32,243 bases of DNA, taken from the NCBI GenBank assembly GCA_035518775.1, contig DATIXH010000068.1, forward strand, positions 1-32,243, given 5' to 3'. The stretch is from JBGPEQ01 sp035518775. Its GTDB lineage: Bacteria > Pseudomonadota > Alphaproteobacteria > Dongiales > Dongiaceae. The notes beneath the pieces were generated by a model. It made no database searches and was not told where the DNA came from. It saw only the letters and a program-made list of their open reading frames with translations. Both the position numbers and the translations under genes were made by a program. Below are positions 15,503 to 23,578 of the stretch, piece after piece. The number at the start of each line of letters is the position of its first letter. Within the stretch, counting starts at the first letter, position 1.

Positions 15503-16243
15503 TCAGTTTGTCTTCCGGCCCGCGTCTTCCGGCACGCTTTCGGCCTCGATGGAGTGGATGAGATGGACGGTGGCGGCCTCGGCATGCCGGCGCGCCAGGC
15601 GCTCGGCCGCATCGGCGTCGCCTTCCATGACGGCATCGAGGATCGCGGCGTGCTCGTCCCAGATCCCCTCCCACTCCAGGTAGCGGCGGCTGAGCGAGCC
15701 GCCCATGACGCGGCGGATGTGCTGCCAGTGGAGGGCCGCCGTCTCGGCGATCAGCGGGTTGCCGGAGAGCTCGTGCAGGAAGAGGTGAAAGCGCATGTCG
15801 GCCGCGATCAGGTCATGCACCGAGCCGGCGCGGACGGCGGCGCGCCCGGCGGCGATCAGCTGCGGCCCCCAGAGCTTCGCCTCCGCCTGCCCGCGCCGGG
15901 CGGCGGCGCGACCGGCGATCCCGTCGAGCGCGCTGCGGACTTCGCAGAGATGGCCGATGAAGGTCGGATCGAGCGACGCGACGACCACGCCGCGGCGCCG
16001 GCTGTCGCGCACGAAGCTCTGGCTCTTCAGCAGCCGCAGGGCCTGCAGCACCGGCTGCCGCGAAACCGCCAGCCGCGCGGCCAGCTCGTCCTGGGTGATG
16101 CGCTGGCCGGGCGCCAGCTCGCCTTCGCAGATCGCGTCGAGGATGGCGCGATAGACGCGGTCGGCCAGCGGCTGATGTAGGGCCAAGCGCTCCAATGGGT
16201 CTTCCCGCTTCGTGATCTTGTATACGGTATTCGGATTTGCCAC
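15503..16243 (-). CDS. GntR-family transcriptional regulator, FadR/FCD subgroup
   Basis: DNA-binding repressor or activator whose C-terminal FCD domain senses a small organic acid. In its 246 residues the winged helix-turn-helix lies at about 20-88 (LADRVYRAILDAI, GQRITQDELAARLAVSRQPV, ALRLLKSQSFV) and the FCD helices at about 95-225 (EVRSALDGIAGRAAARRG, DMRFHLFLHELSGN, EHAAILDAVMEGDADAAE). The metal-site pattern D-x3-H followed by two His is visible. The open frame begins at GTG 16243 with no ribosome site; a GTATAC dyad 18-23 nt inside suggests that a downstream start (for example a TTG near 16192) is possible. It precedes the dioxygenase and probably controls it. Confidence 0.88.
   Translation of the reverse strand: MANPNTVYKITKREDPLERLALHQPLADRVYRAILDAICEGELAPGQRITQDELAARLAVSRQPVLQALRLLKSQSFVRDSRRRGVVVASLDPTFIGHLCEVRSALDGIAGRAAARRGQAEAKLWGPQLIAAGRAAVRAGSVHDLIAADMRFHLFLHELSGNPLIAETAALHWQHIRRVMGGSLSRRYLEWEGIWDEHAAILDAVMEGDADAAERLARRHAEAATVHLIHSIEAESVPEDAGRKTN
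16218..16227. promoter_or_regulatory. Candidate GntR operator (TTGTATACGG)
   Basis: The 6-bp palindrome GTATAC (16220-16225), in the context TTGTATACGG, is close to the yGTM-KACy type of GntR-family operator and to the TTGTATACAA-like sites of FCD regulators. It lies at the 5' end of the GntR gene, as expected for autoregulation. Confidence 0.4.
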
Positions 16244-16269
16244 GCAAAGTCAAGTGCACAGGAGGCGAA

Positions 16270-16299
16270 TTGACACCTATAGATAAGGGTAGATAAGGG
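16270..16299 (+). promoter_or_regulatory. Candidate promoter with tandem 10-bp repeat upstream of the response regulator
   Basis: A perfect TTGACA (16270-16275) is followed 16 bp later by GATAAG (16292-16297), a 4/6 match to the -10 consensus. The sequence tagataaggg is tandemly repeated at 16280-16289 and 16290-16299, duplicating the -10 hexamer. The leader to the ATG at 16459 would be about 155 nt, and I see nothing else recognisable in it. Confidence 0.4.
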
Positions 16300-16458
16300 C
16301 GGCGCGCGTACTCACCTCGGACAGTGGCCGCGCCTTCGTCTGCGCGACATCACGTCCCGTGCCGCGCCTTGCTGGAGCGGCTTCTCGTTTTCTAGAATTG
16401 CGGCGGGCAGGGAGCGCGCCGAATCCGGACTGCCGACGCCGACACCATAGCGATTGCG

Positions 16459-17202
16459 ATGAACGACCGGTCCCATATCCTCGTCGTCGACGACGAGAAG
16501 CGCATCCGCACGATGCTCTCGCGCTATCTCACCGACGAGGGCTACCGCGTGAGCGAAGCCTCCGGCGGCGAAGAGATGCGCGCCGCGCTCGACCGCGACA
16601 GGGTCGACTTGGTCCTGCTCGACCTCGTCATGCCGGGCGAGGACGGCCTGTCGCTCGCGCGCCAGATCCGCCAGCGATCGGAGATCCCCATCATCATGCT
16701 GACCGGCAAGGGGGAACTGATCGACCGGGTGGTCGGCCTGGAGGCTGGCGCCGACGACTACATCCACAAGCCGTTTCATTTGCGGGAGGTGCTCGCCCGC
16801 ATCCGCACGGTCATGCGGCGCACGCGCACGCCGCCGCCGGCGCCACCCACGCAGCCGGCGCCTGCCGCCGCAGCGCCCGGGGAGACGCTCGTCTTCGAGG
16901 GCTGGCGATTCGATCTCGTGCGGCGCGAGCTGCGGCGCGCCGACGGCGAGCTCGTGCCGCTCACCGCCGGCGAGTTCGATCTGCTGCGCGTCTTCACCCG
17001 CAACCCGAACCGGGTGCTGGATCGCGACCAGCTGATGACGCTCGTGAAGGGCCGCGACTGGGCCGCCTTCGATCGGGCGATCGACACGCAGGTGGTGCGC
17101 CTACGCAAGAAGATCGAGCCCGATCCCCAGAACCCGCAGCTCATCAAGACCGTCAGAGGCGCGGGCTACATCTTCGCCGCCGCCGTCACGGGCGGGTCGT
17201 AG
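16459..17202 (+). CDS. OmpR/PhoB-family response regulator
   Basis: Two-domain transcription factor of 247 residues. The receiver domain (1-118) has the acidic pair Asp11/Asp12 (VVDDEK), the phosphoacceptor Asp55 (LLDLVMPGEDG), Thr82 (IIMLTGKGE) and Lys104 (IHKPF). A Pro/Ala-rich linker of about 25 residues leads to a winged-helix DNA-binding domain (about 145-240: FDLVRRELRRADGELVPLT, GEFDLLRVFTRNPNRVLDR, IDTQVVRLRKKIE, IKTVRGAGYIF). No cognate kinase is in the same operon. The hybrid kinase on the opposite strand ends 12 bp away and is the nearest possible partner, though its receiver argues for a phosphorelay or separate output. ATG 16459 lacks a clear ribosome site. Confidence 0.93.
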   Translation: MNDRSHILVVDDEKRIRTMLSRYLTDEGYRVSEASGGEEMRAALDRDRVDLVLLDLVMPGEDGLSLARQIRQRSEIPIIMLTGKGELIDRVVGLEAGADDYIHKPFHLREVLARIRTVMRRTRTPPPAPPTQPAPAAAAPGETLVFEGWRFDLVRRELRRADGELVPLTAGEFDLLRVFTRNPNRVLDRDQLMTLVKGRDWAAFDRAIDTQVVRLRKKIEPDPQNPQLIKTVRGAGYIFAAAVTGGS

Positions 17203-17214
17203 GTCGCCCCGCGC

Positions 17215-19347
17215 TCAGCGGCTGTCCAGCAACTCGCGCAGCTTCGACGCCAGGTCGGCGCGACTATAGGGCTTGCCGAGCCACCCGGCATCGGTGGCCA
17301 GCATGCCTCCTTCGATCATCGCGGGGTCGGCATAGCCCGACGTGAAGAGCACCTTCAATTCCGGATGGCGGCGGCGGATTTCCTGCGCCAGCTCCACGCC
17401 CGTCATGCCGCCGGGCATGACGACGTCGGTGAAGACCAGATCGACAGGATCGCCCTTGCCCAGCGCCTCCAGGGCGGCGGCGGCGCTCTCGACTTCGATG
17501 ACGCCGTAGCCTAACTCCTTCAGGCGGCGCACCGACACGCGCCGCACGCGCTGATCGTCCTCGACGACGAGGATGGTCTCGCCGCTGGCGGCGCCGGCCG
17601 CGGGCGCCGGACGGCCGGCCGCGACGCGCCCGTCCTCGTCCCTGATCGGCAGATAGATGCGCACCGTCGTGCCGTGGCCGACTTCGCTGTAGATCTGAAC
17701 GTGCCCGCCGGACTGCTTCACGAAGCCGTAGACCATGCTCAGGCCCAGGCCGCTGCCCTTGCCCGGCCCCTTGGTGGTAAAGAACGGCTCGAACGCGCGC
17801 TGGAGCACCTCCGGCGTCATGCCGATGCCGGTGTCGGTCACGGACAGCGTCGCGTAGCGGCCGGGCTCCACGTCGGCGTGCACGGCCAGCGAGTCCTCTT
17901 CGATCTCGACCTCGGCGGTCTCGATCAGGAGCCGGCCGCCCTCGGGCATGGCATCGCGGGCATTGATCGCGAGATTCAAGAGCGCGTTCTCGACCTGCCC
18001 GGGATCGGCCATGACCGTGCTAAGGTCCGGCACCAGCCGGGTCTCCAGCCGCACCAGCTCGCCCAGGCTGCGGTTCAAGAGGTCGGCCAAGCCGCCGGCC
18101 AGCGCGCTGAGGTTGATCGGCTTCGGGTTCAGCGGCTGGCGGCGGCCGAAGGCCAGCAGCCGTCCGGCCAGCTGAGCACCGAGCTCGGCCGCCTCCTGCG
18201 CCTCCGTCAGCAGCGACAGCTCGTCGGCCTCTTCCAGCCGGCTCTCCAGCATCTCGAGATTGCCGGTGATGACGGTGAGGAGGTTGTTGAAGTCGTGCGC
18301 CAGACCGCCAGTCAACTGGCCGATGGCCTCCATCTTCTGCGCCTGCCGCAACTCCTGCTCCATCCTGGCGCGCGCCGTGATGTCGCGAATGAAGCCGGTG
18401 AAGATGCGGCTGGCGCCGAGCTGCACTTCGCCGACCGACAGCTCCATGGGAAAGACCGTGCCGTCCTTGCGCTGCGCCTCCACCTGGCGGCCGATGCCGA
18501 TGATCCGCTTCTCGCCGGTGCGGCGATAGCGCGAGAGATAGCCGTCGTGCTTCTCGCGATGCGGCCGCGGCATGAGCATGCTGACGTTGCGCCCGATCAC
18601 CTCGCCCGCCGCGTAGCCGAACAGCGCCTCGGCGGCGTTGCTGAAGGACTGGATGATGCCGCGCTCGTTGATCGTAATGATGGCGTCGGGGGCCGTGGAG
18701 ATGACCGAGCTCAGTCTCGCCTCGCGCTCGCGGAGCGCCTCCTCGGCCTGCTGCCGCTCCGTGATATCCTGCGCGACGGCGATCAGACCGAGGAGCTGCT
18801 GATCGGAGCCGACCAGCCGGCTCGCATTCCACAGCAGCACGCGCTCGGAGCCATCGGGGCGCCGCACGCGTTCCTCGATGCCCCGGACCGGCCGGCCGGC
18901 CCGCACCTCCTCGAGATGGGCACGCGTGAGCCCATGACGCGCGTGGCCGTCGAGCGCCTCGAAGTAGTCGCGGCCGATGAGGCGCGCCCGGCGGCGGCCA
19001 TAGACCTGCTCCGCCTCCGAGTTCACCTCGCGCACGACGAAATCCGGCGAGAGCAGGAGAATCGGGAAGGCCGCCGTCTCGATGAGCAGGCGAAAGCGAT
19101 CCTCGCTTCCCCGCAACTGCTGGCGCAGGTTCGCCGTCCGCCCCTTGGCGCGAACCGTGGGGGCTCGCGGCCCCTGCCCTGACTGCGACGAACCTCTCAG
19201 GGGCGGCGAGCGCTGGGGCTTGGCGCCGCCGCGGGCTTTGGCGGCAGCGGCGGTCGCCGGCGGCTTGCCGGTCTTCTTCACTCGGACGCCCGACCTACTC
19301 TTCGACCGCGCGGGCGAGCGCGTCCCTTCCCTGACGAGGCGTTTCAT
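17215..19347 (-). CDS. Hybrid sensor histidine kinase, two PAS domains, FixL-like second PAS
   Basis: A 710-residue kinase. After a Lys/Arg/Pro-rich N-terminus come PAS 1 (about 80-195; SEDRFRLLIETAAFPILLL) and PAS 2 (about 205-325). PAS 2 carries the FixL heme-pocket pattern: His267 in KHDGYLSRYR, Arg273, and Arg287 in RIIGIGR. His267 aligns with the proximal heme ligand of Bradyrhizobium FixL (H200); the distal-pocket H214 is Arg here. The dimerisation/phosphoacceptor motif is GGLAHDFNNLLTVITGN with His351. The ATPase domain has NLAINARDAMPEGG, DTGIGM and KGSGLGLSMVYGF. A C-terminal receiver has Asp641 (LVFTDVVMPGG). No membrane helices are seen, so it is probably cytoplasmic. ATG 19347 is preferred over a start at 19482, which would add 45 residues of untypical composition. 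Confidence 0.9.
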   Translation of the reverse strand: MKRLVREGTRSPARSKSRSGVRVKKTGKPPATAAAAKARGGAKPQRSPPLRGSSQSGQGPRAPTVRAKGRTANLRQQLRGSEDRFRLLIETAAFPILLLSPDFVVREVNSEAEQVYGRRRARLIGRDYFEALDGHARHGLTRAHLEEVRAGRPVRGIEERVRRPDGSERVLLWNASRLVGSDQQLLGLIAVAQDITERQQAEEALREREARLSSVISTAPDAIITINERGIIQSFSNAAEALFGYAAGEVIGRNVSMLMPRPHREKHDGYLSRYRRTGEKRIIGIGRQVEAQRKDGTVFPMELSVGEVQLGASRIFTGFIRDITARARMEQELRQAQKMEAIGQLTGGLAHDFNNLLTVITGNLEMLESRLEEADELSLLTEAQEAAELGAQLAGRLLAFGRRQPLNPKPINLSALAGGLADLLNRSLGELVRLETRLVPDLSTVMADPGQVENALLNLAINARDAMPEGGRLLIETAEVEIEEDSLAVHADVEPGRYATLSVTDTGIGMTPEVLQRAFEPFFTTKGPGKGSGLGLSMVYGFVKQSGGHVQIYSEVGHGTTVRIYLPIRDEDGRVAAGRPAPAAGAASGETILVVEDDQRVRRVSVRRLKELGYGVIEVESAAAALEALGKGDPVDLVFTDVVMPGGMTGVELAQEIRRRHPELKVLFTSGYADPAMIEGGMLATDAGWLGKPYSRADLASKLRELLDSR

Positions 19348-19426
19348 GTTTGATGAACAAGCTCCGCACGGTGCCCGGCGTTCCAACCAGATCCTCGGTG
19401 AGCCACTTAAGCACAAGCAGCGTCCG

Positions 19427-19535
19427 CCGGTAAACGTTCGTCCTTCGCGCTCGCTGCCGTGTGCCAAGGTCCGAACCCGCATAATTGGCTTTGAGTCGGG
19501 CCGTTCTGCGATAGCATGAGCGCAGCGTTTACCGG
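19427..19535. promoter_or_regulatory. Separated 10-bp inverted repeat and -10-like site upstream of the LuxR/MalT gene
   Basis: ccggtaaacg (19427-19436) and its exact reverse complement cgtttaccgg (19526-19535) bracket the spacer; the second arm ends 6 bp before the ATG. Between them lies CATAAT (19480-19485), a 5/6 match to the -10 consensus on the plus strand, with no good -35. The arrangement would suit autoregulation by a protein bound at both ends, but this is inference. Confidence 0.3.
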
Positions 19536-19541
19536 GGCAGC

Positions 19542-22259
19542 ATGCACGGATTCGACCTCATCTGGACGAAGGTCCGCATCCCGCCGGAACGGGCGGAGAC
19601 GATCGAGCGAACGCGCCTGTTCGGAAAGCTCGACGACAGCGCGCGCGGCAAGCTCACGGTCGTCTCGGCGCCGGCGGGATTCGGCAAATCGACCTTGCTC
19701 ATGCAGTGGGCACGCCGCCTGCAGGAGCGGGGCGCCAAGGTGGCCTGGCTGTCGCTCGACCGTGACGACGACGAGATCGCCCGTTTCCTGTCCTATCTGC
19801 TGGCAGCGATCCACGCGGTCTGCCCGCGCATCGGCGAGAACGCCATCGCGCTGCTGAATTCGAGTCCGTCGCCGCCGGTCAAGTCCAGCCTCGCCGCCCT
19901 GATCAACGAGCTGGAGGCGCTCGACGACCGCCTGGTCGTCATGCTCGACGACGTCCACCACCTGCAGGCGCCGGCGATCGTCGAGGCGCTGGAGAGCCTG
20001 ATCGCCTATGCACCGGAGCGCTTCCATCTGGTGCTGGCGGGGCGCGGCATGCTGCCGCTTGCCTCGGCGCGCCTCAAGGTGCGCGGCCAGATGGCGGCCA
20101 TCGAGGACGCCGACCTCCGGTTCGACCTGGAGGAGACCGAACTGTTCTTCAACGGGCGCCGCACCTTGGGCCTGGCGAAGAGCGACGTGGTGCTGCTGCA
20201 GCACCGCACGGAGGGCTGGGCGGCGGCGCTCCAGCTGGCGTCGCTGTCGCTGGAGCGACGGATCGAGCGCGCCGCCTTCATCAGCGCGTTCTCCGGGAAC
20301 GACCGCGACATCGCGGATTTCCTCGCCCGCGACGTCCTCTCGCGGCAGCCGCAGACGGTGCAGGAGTTCCTGCTGAAGACCGCCATCCTCGAGCGCATGT
20401 GCGCCGAGCTGTGCGCCGCGGTGACGGACGGAGCGGTGGCGCGCTGCCACGCGCTGCTGGCGGAGGCGGAGCAGGCCGGCCTGTTCGTCGTGCCGCTCGA
20501 CAAGGAGCAGCGGTGGTATCGCTACCACCACCTCTTCGGCGACTTCCTGCGCAGCCAGCTGACGCGCCACTATCCCGAGCTAGTACGGCCGCTGCACCGG
20601 CGCGCCGCCGCCTGGTATGCCCGCGTCGGCGACACCACGGCCGCGCTCCACCACGACCTCGCCGCCGGCGACGTCGACTCGGCGGCCGACCGCGTCGAAT
20701 CCTGCGCGATGCCGCTCATCCGGCAGAGTCATCTGCTGCGGCTCAACGAGTGGCTGCGCAAGCTGCCGGAGGAGGTCGAGGCCTGCCGGCCGCGCCTGCT
20801 GCTCAGCCATGTCTGGCTCCATTTCCACATGAACAAGCCGCTGGCGGCGGCGCGCGCCCTGCGCCAGGCACGGCGCGCGATGCGGACGCAGATCGCGGCC
20901 GGCGCGATCCCGGCGGCGACCGAGCGCGCCTGGCGGGCGGAGGTGCTGACACTGGCCGCCGGCGCCGTCAGCGCCGCGGACCGCTCGCGCCAGGCCCGCG
21001 CGTTCGCGCAGCGGTGGATCGAGGAGCTGCCGGACGACCAGCCGTTCCTCCGGGGCACGCTGATGAATATCCTCGGCTACTGCCATTACTCGCTGGGCGA
21101 TCTAGCGGCGGCGCGCGGCGCCTGTCAGGCCGGCCGCGCCAGCCACGTACGCGCCGAATCGGTGTTCGGCGTCGTCTATTCCGACCTCATCCTCGGCCTG
21201 GTGGAAAAGGCGGCCGGCAACCTGCGCGAGGCGGCCCAGCTCCTCCTGAAGGCCCAGGAGATCGCGACGGCGGCGCTCGGCGCCGGGTCCTATGCCGAAG
21301 CGCTGGTCGCGGTGTTCCAGGCGGAGCTGCTGTACGAATGGAACGAGGTCGACAAAGCAGAGCTGCGGCTCGATGAATATCGTCCTATCCTCGACGATTG
21401 CGCCCTGGTGATCCACGAGACGGCGGCGGTCGTGCTCGCGGCGCGGATCGCCGCGGCCCGCGGCCGCATCGACGCCGCGCTCGCGGTGCTCGATCGGTCG
21501 CTGCGCGCCGCTCCGGCCGTGGCGCGGCGGAGCCGGTTCCTGCCGGCCGTGCTGAACGAGAAGGTGCGCCTGCTGTTGCTGCGCCGCGACGTCGCCGGCG
21601 CCCGCTACGCCCTGACCGCGGAAGGAATGGATCCGGACGGCAGCGGAGGTGCGCGGGTCGAAGCCGGACGACCGGGTGCCGAACTGGCGCTCATCGCTCG
21701 CGCCCGGGTGATGATCGCCGACGGCCGGGCAGCGCAGGCGCGCGGTCTGTTGCGCGATTTGACGGCGCGCCTTGGCGCCGCCGGGCGCGGCCGCCGCCGG
21801 TTGCAGACGCTGTTGCTCGCTGCGCTCGCCGCGCGGGCGACCGGCGACCAGGCAGCGGCGCTGAGGCTGCTCGCCGAGGCCCTCGATCTGGCGGAGCGGC
21901 AGGGATATGTCCGCGCCTTCGTCGACGAAGGCCCGCAGCTTCTCGACCTGCTGCAGCGCCTGCGTGCCGGACAGGGCGCCGGACGGGCGCCGCTCCTGAC
22001 GCCGAACTGCCTCGCCTATCTCGGCCGGCTCATCGCCGCCTTCGGACAGCGCGGAGCCGAGGCCGCCACTCCCTTCAGCGTCCGCGAGCTCGAGATCATC
22101 GCGCTTCTGGCGGAGGGCCGCTCCAACCGCGAGCTTTCCGACCGCCTGGCCATCGCGCCCGACACCATCAAATGGCACCTGAAGAACATCTACGGGAAGC
22201 TTGGCGTCAGCAGCCGCACCCAGGCGATCATCGCCGCGCAGCGCCGCGGCATCTGCTGA
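19542..22259 (+). CDS. MalT/LAL-type LuxR-family transcriptional regulator
   Basis: Large ATP-dependent activator of 905 residues (MalT is 901). It has an N-terminal STAND NTPase with Walker A SAPAGFGKSTLL (about 42-53), a Walker B-like LVVMLDDVHHL (about 128-138) and a GRG-type sensor region. Helical, TPR-like repeats fill about 350-830, with many Ala/Leu/Arg helices. The C-terminal LuxR helix-turn-helix (about 838-900) reads FSVRELEIIALLAEGRSNRE, DTIKWHLKNIYGKLGVSSR. In MalT-type proteins ATP and an inducer drive oligomerisation and activation. The inducer is unknown. It reads towards the HDAC-family gene 123 bp downstream and is the natural candidate regulator of that operon. Confidence 0.9.
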   Translation: MHGFDLIWTKVRIPPERAETIERTRLFGKLDDSARGKLTVVSAPAGFGKSTLLMQWARRLQERGAKVAWLSLDRDDDEIARFLSYLLAAIHAVCPRIGENAIALLNSSPSPPVKSSLAALINELEALDDRLVVMLDDVHHLQAPAIVEALESLIAYAPERFHLVLAGRGMLPLASARLKVRGQMAAIEDADLRFDLEETELFFNGRRTLGLAKSDVVLLQHRTEGWAAALQLASLSLERRIERAAFISAFSGNDRDIADFLARDVLSRQPQTVQEFLLKTAILERMCAELCAAVTDGAVARCHALLAEAEQAGLFVVPLDKEQRWYRYHHLFGDFLRSQLTRHYPELVRPLHRRAAAWYARVGDTTAALHHDLAAGDVDSAADRVESCAMPLIRQSHLLRLNEWLRKLPEEVEACRPRLLLSHVWLHFHMNKPLAAARALRQARRAMRTQIAAGAIPAATERAWRAEVLTLAAGAVSAADRSRQARAFAQRWIEELPDDQPFLRGTLMNILGYCHYSLGDLAAARGACQAGRASHVRAESVFGVVYSDLILGLVEKAAGNLREAAQLLLKAQEIATAALGAGSYAEALVAVFQAELLYEWNEVDKAELRLDEYRPILDDCALVIHETAAVVLAARIAAARGRIDAALAVLDRSLRAAPAVARRSRFLPAVLNEKVRLLLLRRDVAGARYALTAEGMDPDGSGGARVEAGRPGAELALIARARVMIADGRAAQARGLLRDLTARLGAAGRGRRRLQTLLLAALAARATGDQAAALRLLAEALDLAERQGYVRAFVDEGPQLLDLLQRLRAGQGAGRAPLLTPNCLAYLGRLIAAFGQRGAEAATPFSVRELEIIALLAEGRSNRELSDRLAIAPDTIKWHLKNIYGKLGVSSRTQAIIAAQRRGIC

Positions 22260-22265
22260 CGGGGC

Positions 22266-22287
22266 GCCCCACCCGAACGGGTGGGGC
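22266..22287. terminator. GC-rich hairpin after the LuxR/MalT gene
   Basis: gccccaccc (22266-22274) and gggtggggc (22279-22287) form a perfect 9-bp stem with a gaac tetraloop, 7 bp past the stop codon. No T-run follows, so it may act as a Rho-assisted or attenuating element rather than a classical intrinsic terminator. Confidence 0.4.
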
Positions 22288-22382
22288 AGGAAATCCGCAT
22301 CCGCCACCCGAGGGGGTCGGGACAGTCCGCTGGATTCTGCTCCATTCTGCGCCATCGACCATGCTGTCAGCGGAGTGGTGCG

Positions 22383-23525
22383 ATGGCGACCGGCTGGGTC
22401 TTTCACGAGCTCTACCTGTGGCACGATACCGGCACCTATGCGACGGCCTTTCCGCCCGGGCTGACGGTCGAGCCGGGCGAGCATGCCGAGAACCCCGCCA
22501 CCAAGCGCCGCTTCCGCAACCTGCTGGAGGTGGCGGGCCTGCTGGAGAAGCTGACGCCGCTGAAGCCGCGGCCGGCGACCGAGGCCGAGATCGGGCGATT
22601 CCACACCACGGACTATATCCGGCAAATTCGGGAGATCAGCGCCGACGTGAAGGGCGGCGACGCCGGCGAGCTGACGCCGTTCGGGCAAGGCGGCTATGAG
22701 ATCGCGCTGCTGGCCGCCGGCGGCACGATCACCGCCGTCGATGCCGTGCTCCAGGGCAAAGTCCGGAATGCCTACGCCCTCGTGCGCCCGCCGGGCCACC
22801 ACGCCGTCCGCGACAAGGGCATGGGCTTCTGCATCTTCGGCAACGTGGCCGTCGCCATCATGCATGCCAAAGCCGTGCACAAGATCGGCAAGGTCGCGAC
22901 TGTCGACTGGGACGTGCATCACGGCAACGGCACGCAACAGGCCTTCTACGAGGACCCGACCGTGCTCACGATCTCGATCCATCAGGATCGCCTCTTTCCG
23001 ACCAACTCCGGCGGCCTCGAGGAGATCGGCACCGGCGACGGCGAGGGCTACAACATCAACATCCCGATGCCGCCCGGTTCGGGGGTCGGCGCCTACCTGG
23101 CCGCGTTCGAGCGCGTCGTGATCCCGGCGCTGCGCAGGTTCCGGCCACAGCTGATCGTCGTGCCCTCGGGGTTCGATGCCGGCGGCAGCGATCCGCTCGG
23201 CCGGATGATGGTGCACAGCGACGGCTATCGGCGGATGACCCGGCTACTGATGGAGGTGGCCGACGACGTCTGCGACGGCCGTCTCGTGCTGTCGCACGAG
23301 GGCGGTTATTCCGCGACCAACGTGCCCTATTGCGGGCTGGCGGTGATGGAGGAGCTGTCGGGCATCCGCACCGCGGTCGCCGACCCCTGGCTGCCGCATA
23401 TGGAGCGCTGGGGCGGGCAGGACCTGCAGCCGCACCAGGAGGCGGCGATCGATCGCGCCGCCCTCGCGCTTAATCGGATCGGACAGACTACCAGCCCGGC
23501 CGCGGCTGGACGTCGGAGCGCCTGA
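22383..23525 (+). CDS. Histone-deacetylase-family amidohydrolase (class II, acetylpolyamine amidohydrolase-like)
   Basis: Zn-dependent amidohydrolase of 380 residues, predicted to remove acetyl or other short acyl groups from amines. The active-site parts are complete: the His dyad His139/His140 in RPPGHHA, Zn ligands Asp177 and His179 in DWDVHHGNGT, Asp265 in GFDAGGSDPLG, and Tyr309 in HEGGYS. It resembles bacterial class II HDAC-like enzymes whose natural substrates are small amides rather than histones. No signal peptide is seen, so it acts in the cytoplasm. ATG 22383 is preceded by GCGGAG at a suitable distance. The next gene, 53 bp downstream, is the receptor of a branched-chain-type importer, suggesting the transporter brings in the N-acyl substrate. 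Confidence 0.9.
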   Translation: MATGWVFHELYLWHDTGTYATAFPPGLTVEPGEHAENPATKRRFRNLLEVAGLLEKLTPLKPRPATEAEIGRFHTTDYIRQIREISADVKGGDAGELTPFGQGGYEIALLAAGGTITAVDAVLQGKVRNAYALVRPPGHHAVRDKGMGFCIFGNVAVAIMHAKAVHKIGKVATVDWDVHHGNGTQQAFYEDPTVLTISIHQDRLFPTNSGGLEEIGTGDGEGYNINIPMPPGSGVGAYLAAFERVVIPALRRFRPQLIVVPSGFDAGGSDPLGRMMVHSDGYRRMTRLLMEVADDVCDGRLVLSHEGGYSATNVPYCGLAVMEELSGIRTAVADPWLPHMERWGGQDLQPHQEAAIDRAALALNRIGQTTSPAAAGRRSA

Positions 23526-23578
23526 TATGAGTCGTTCGGCGCTCGCACTCACGCGGTCCCAACCACGGGAGGCCAAAG

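Noticed and set aside
21102..23216. A 704-codon minus-strand frame opposite the LuxR and HDAC-family genes
   Set aside because: It spans two well-supported plus-strand genes and their spacer; the product looks like typical GC-rich antisense noise.
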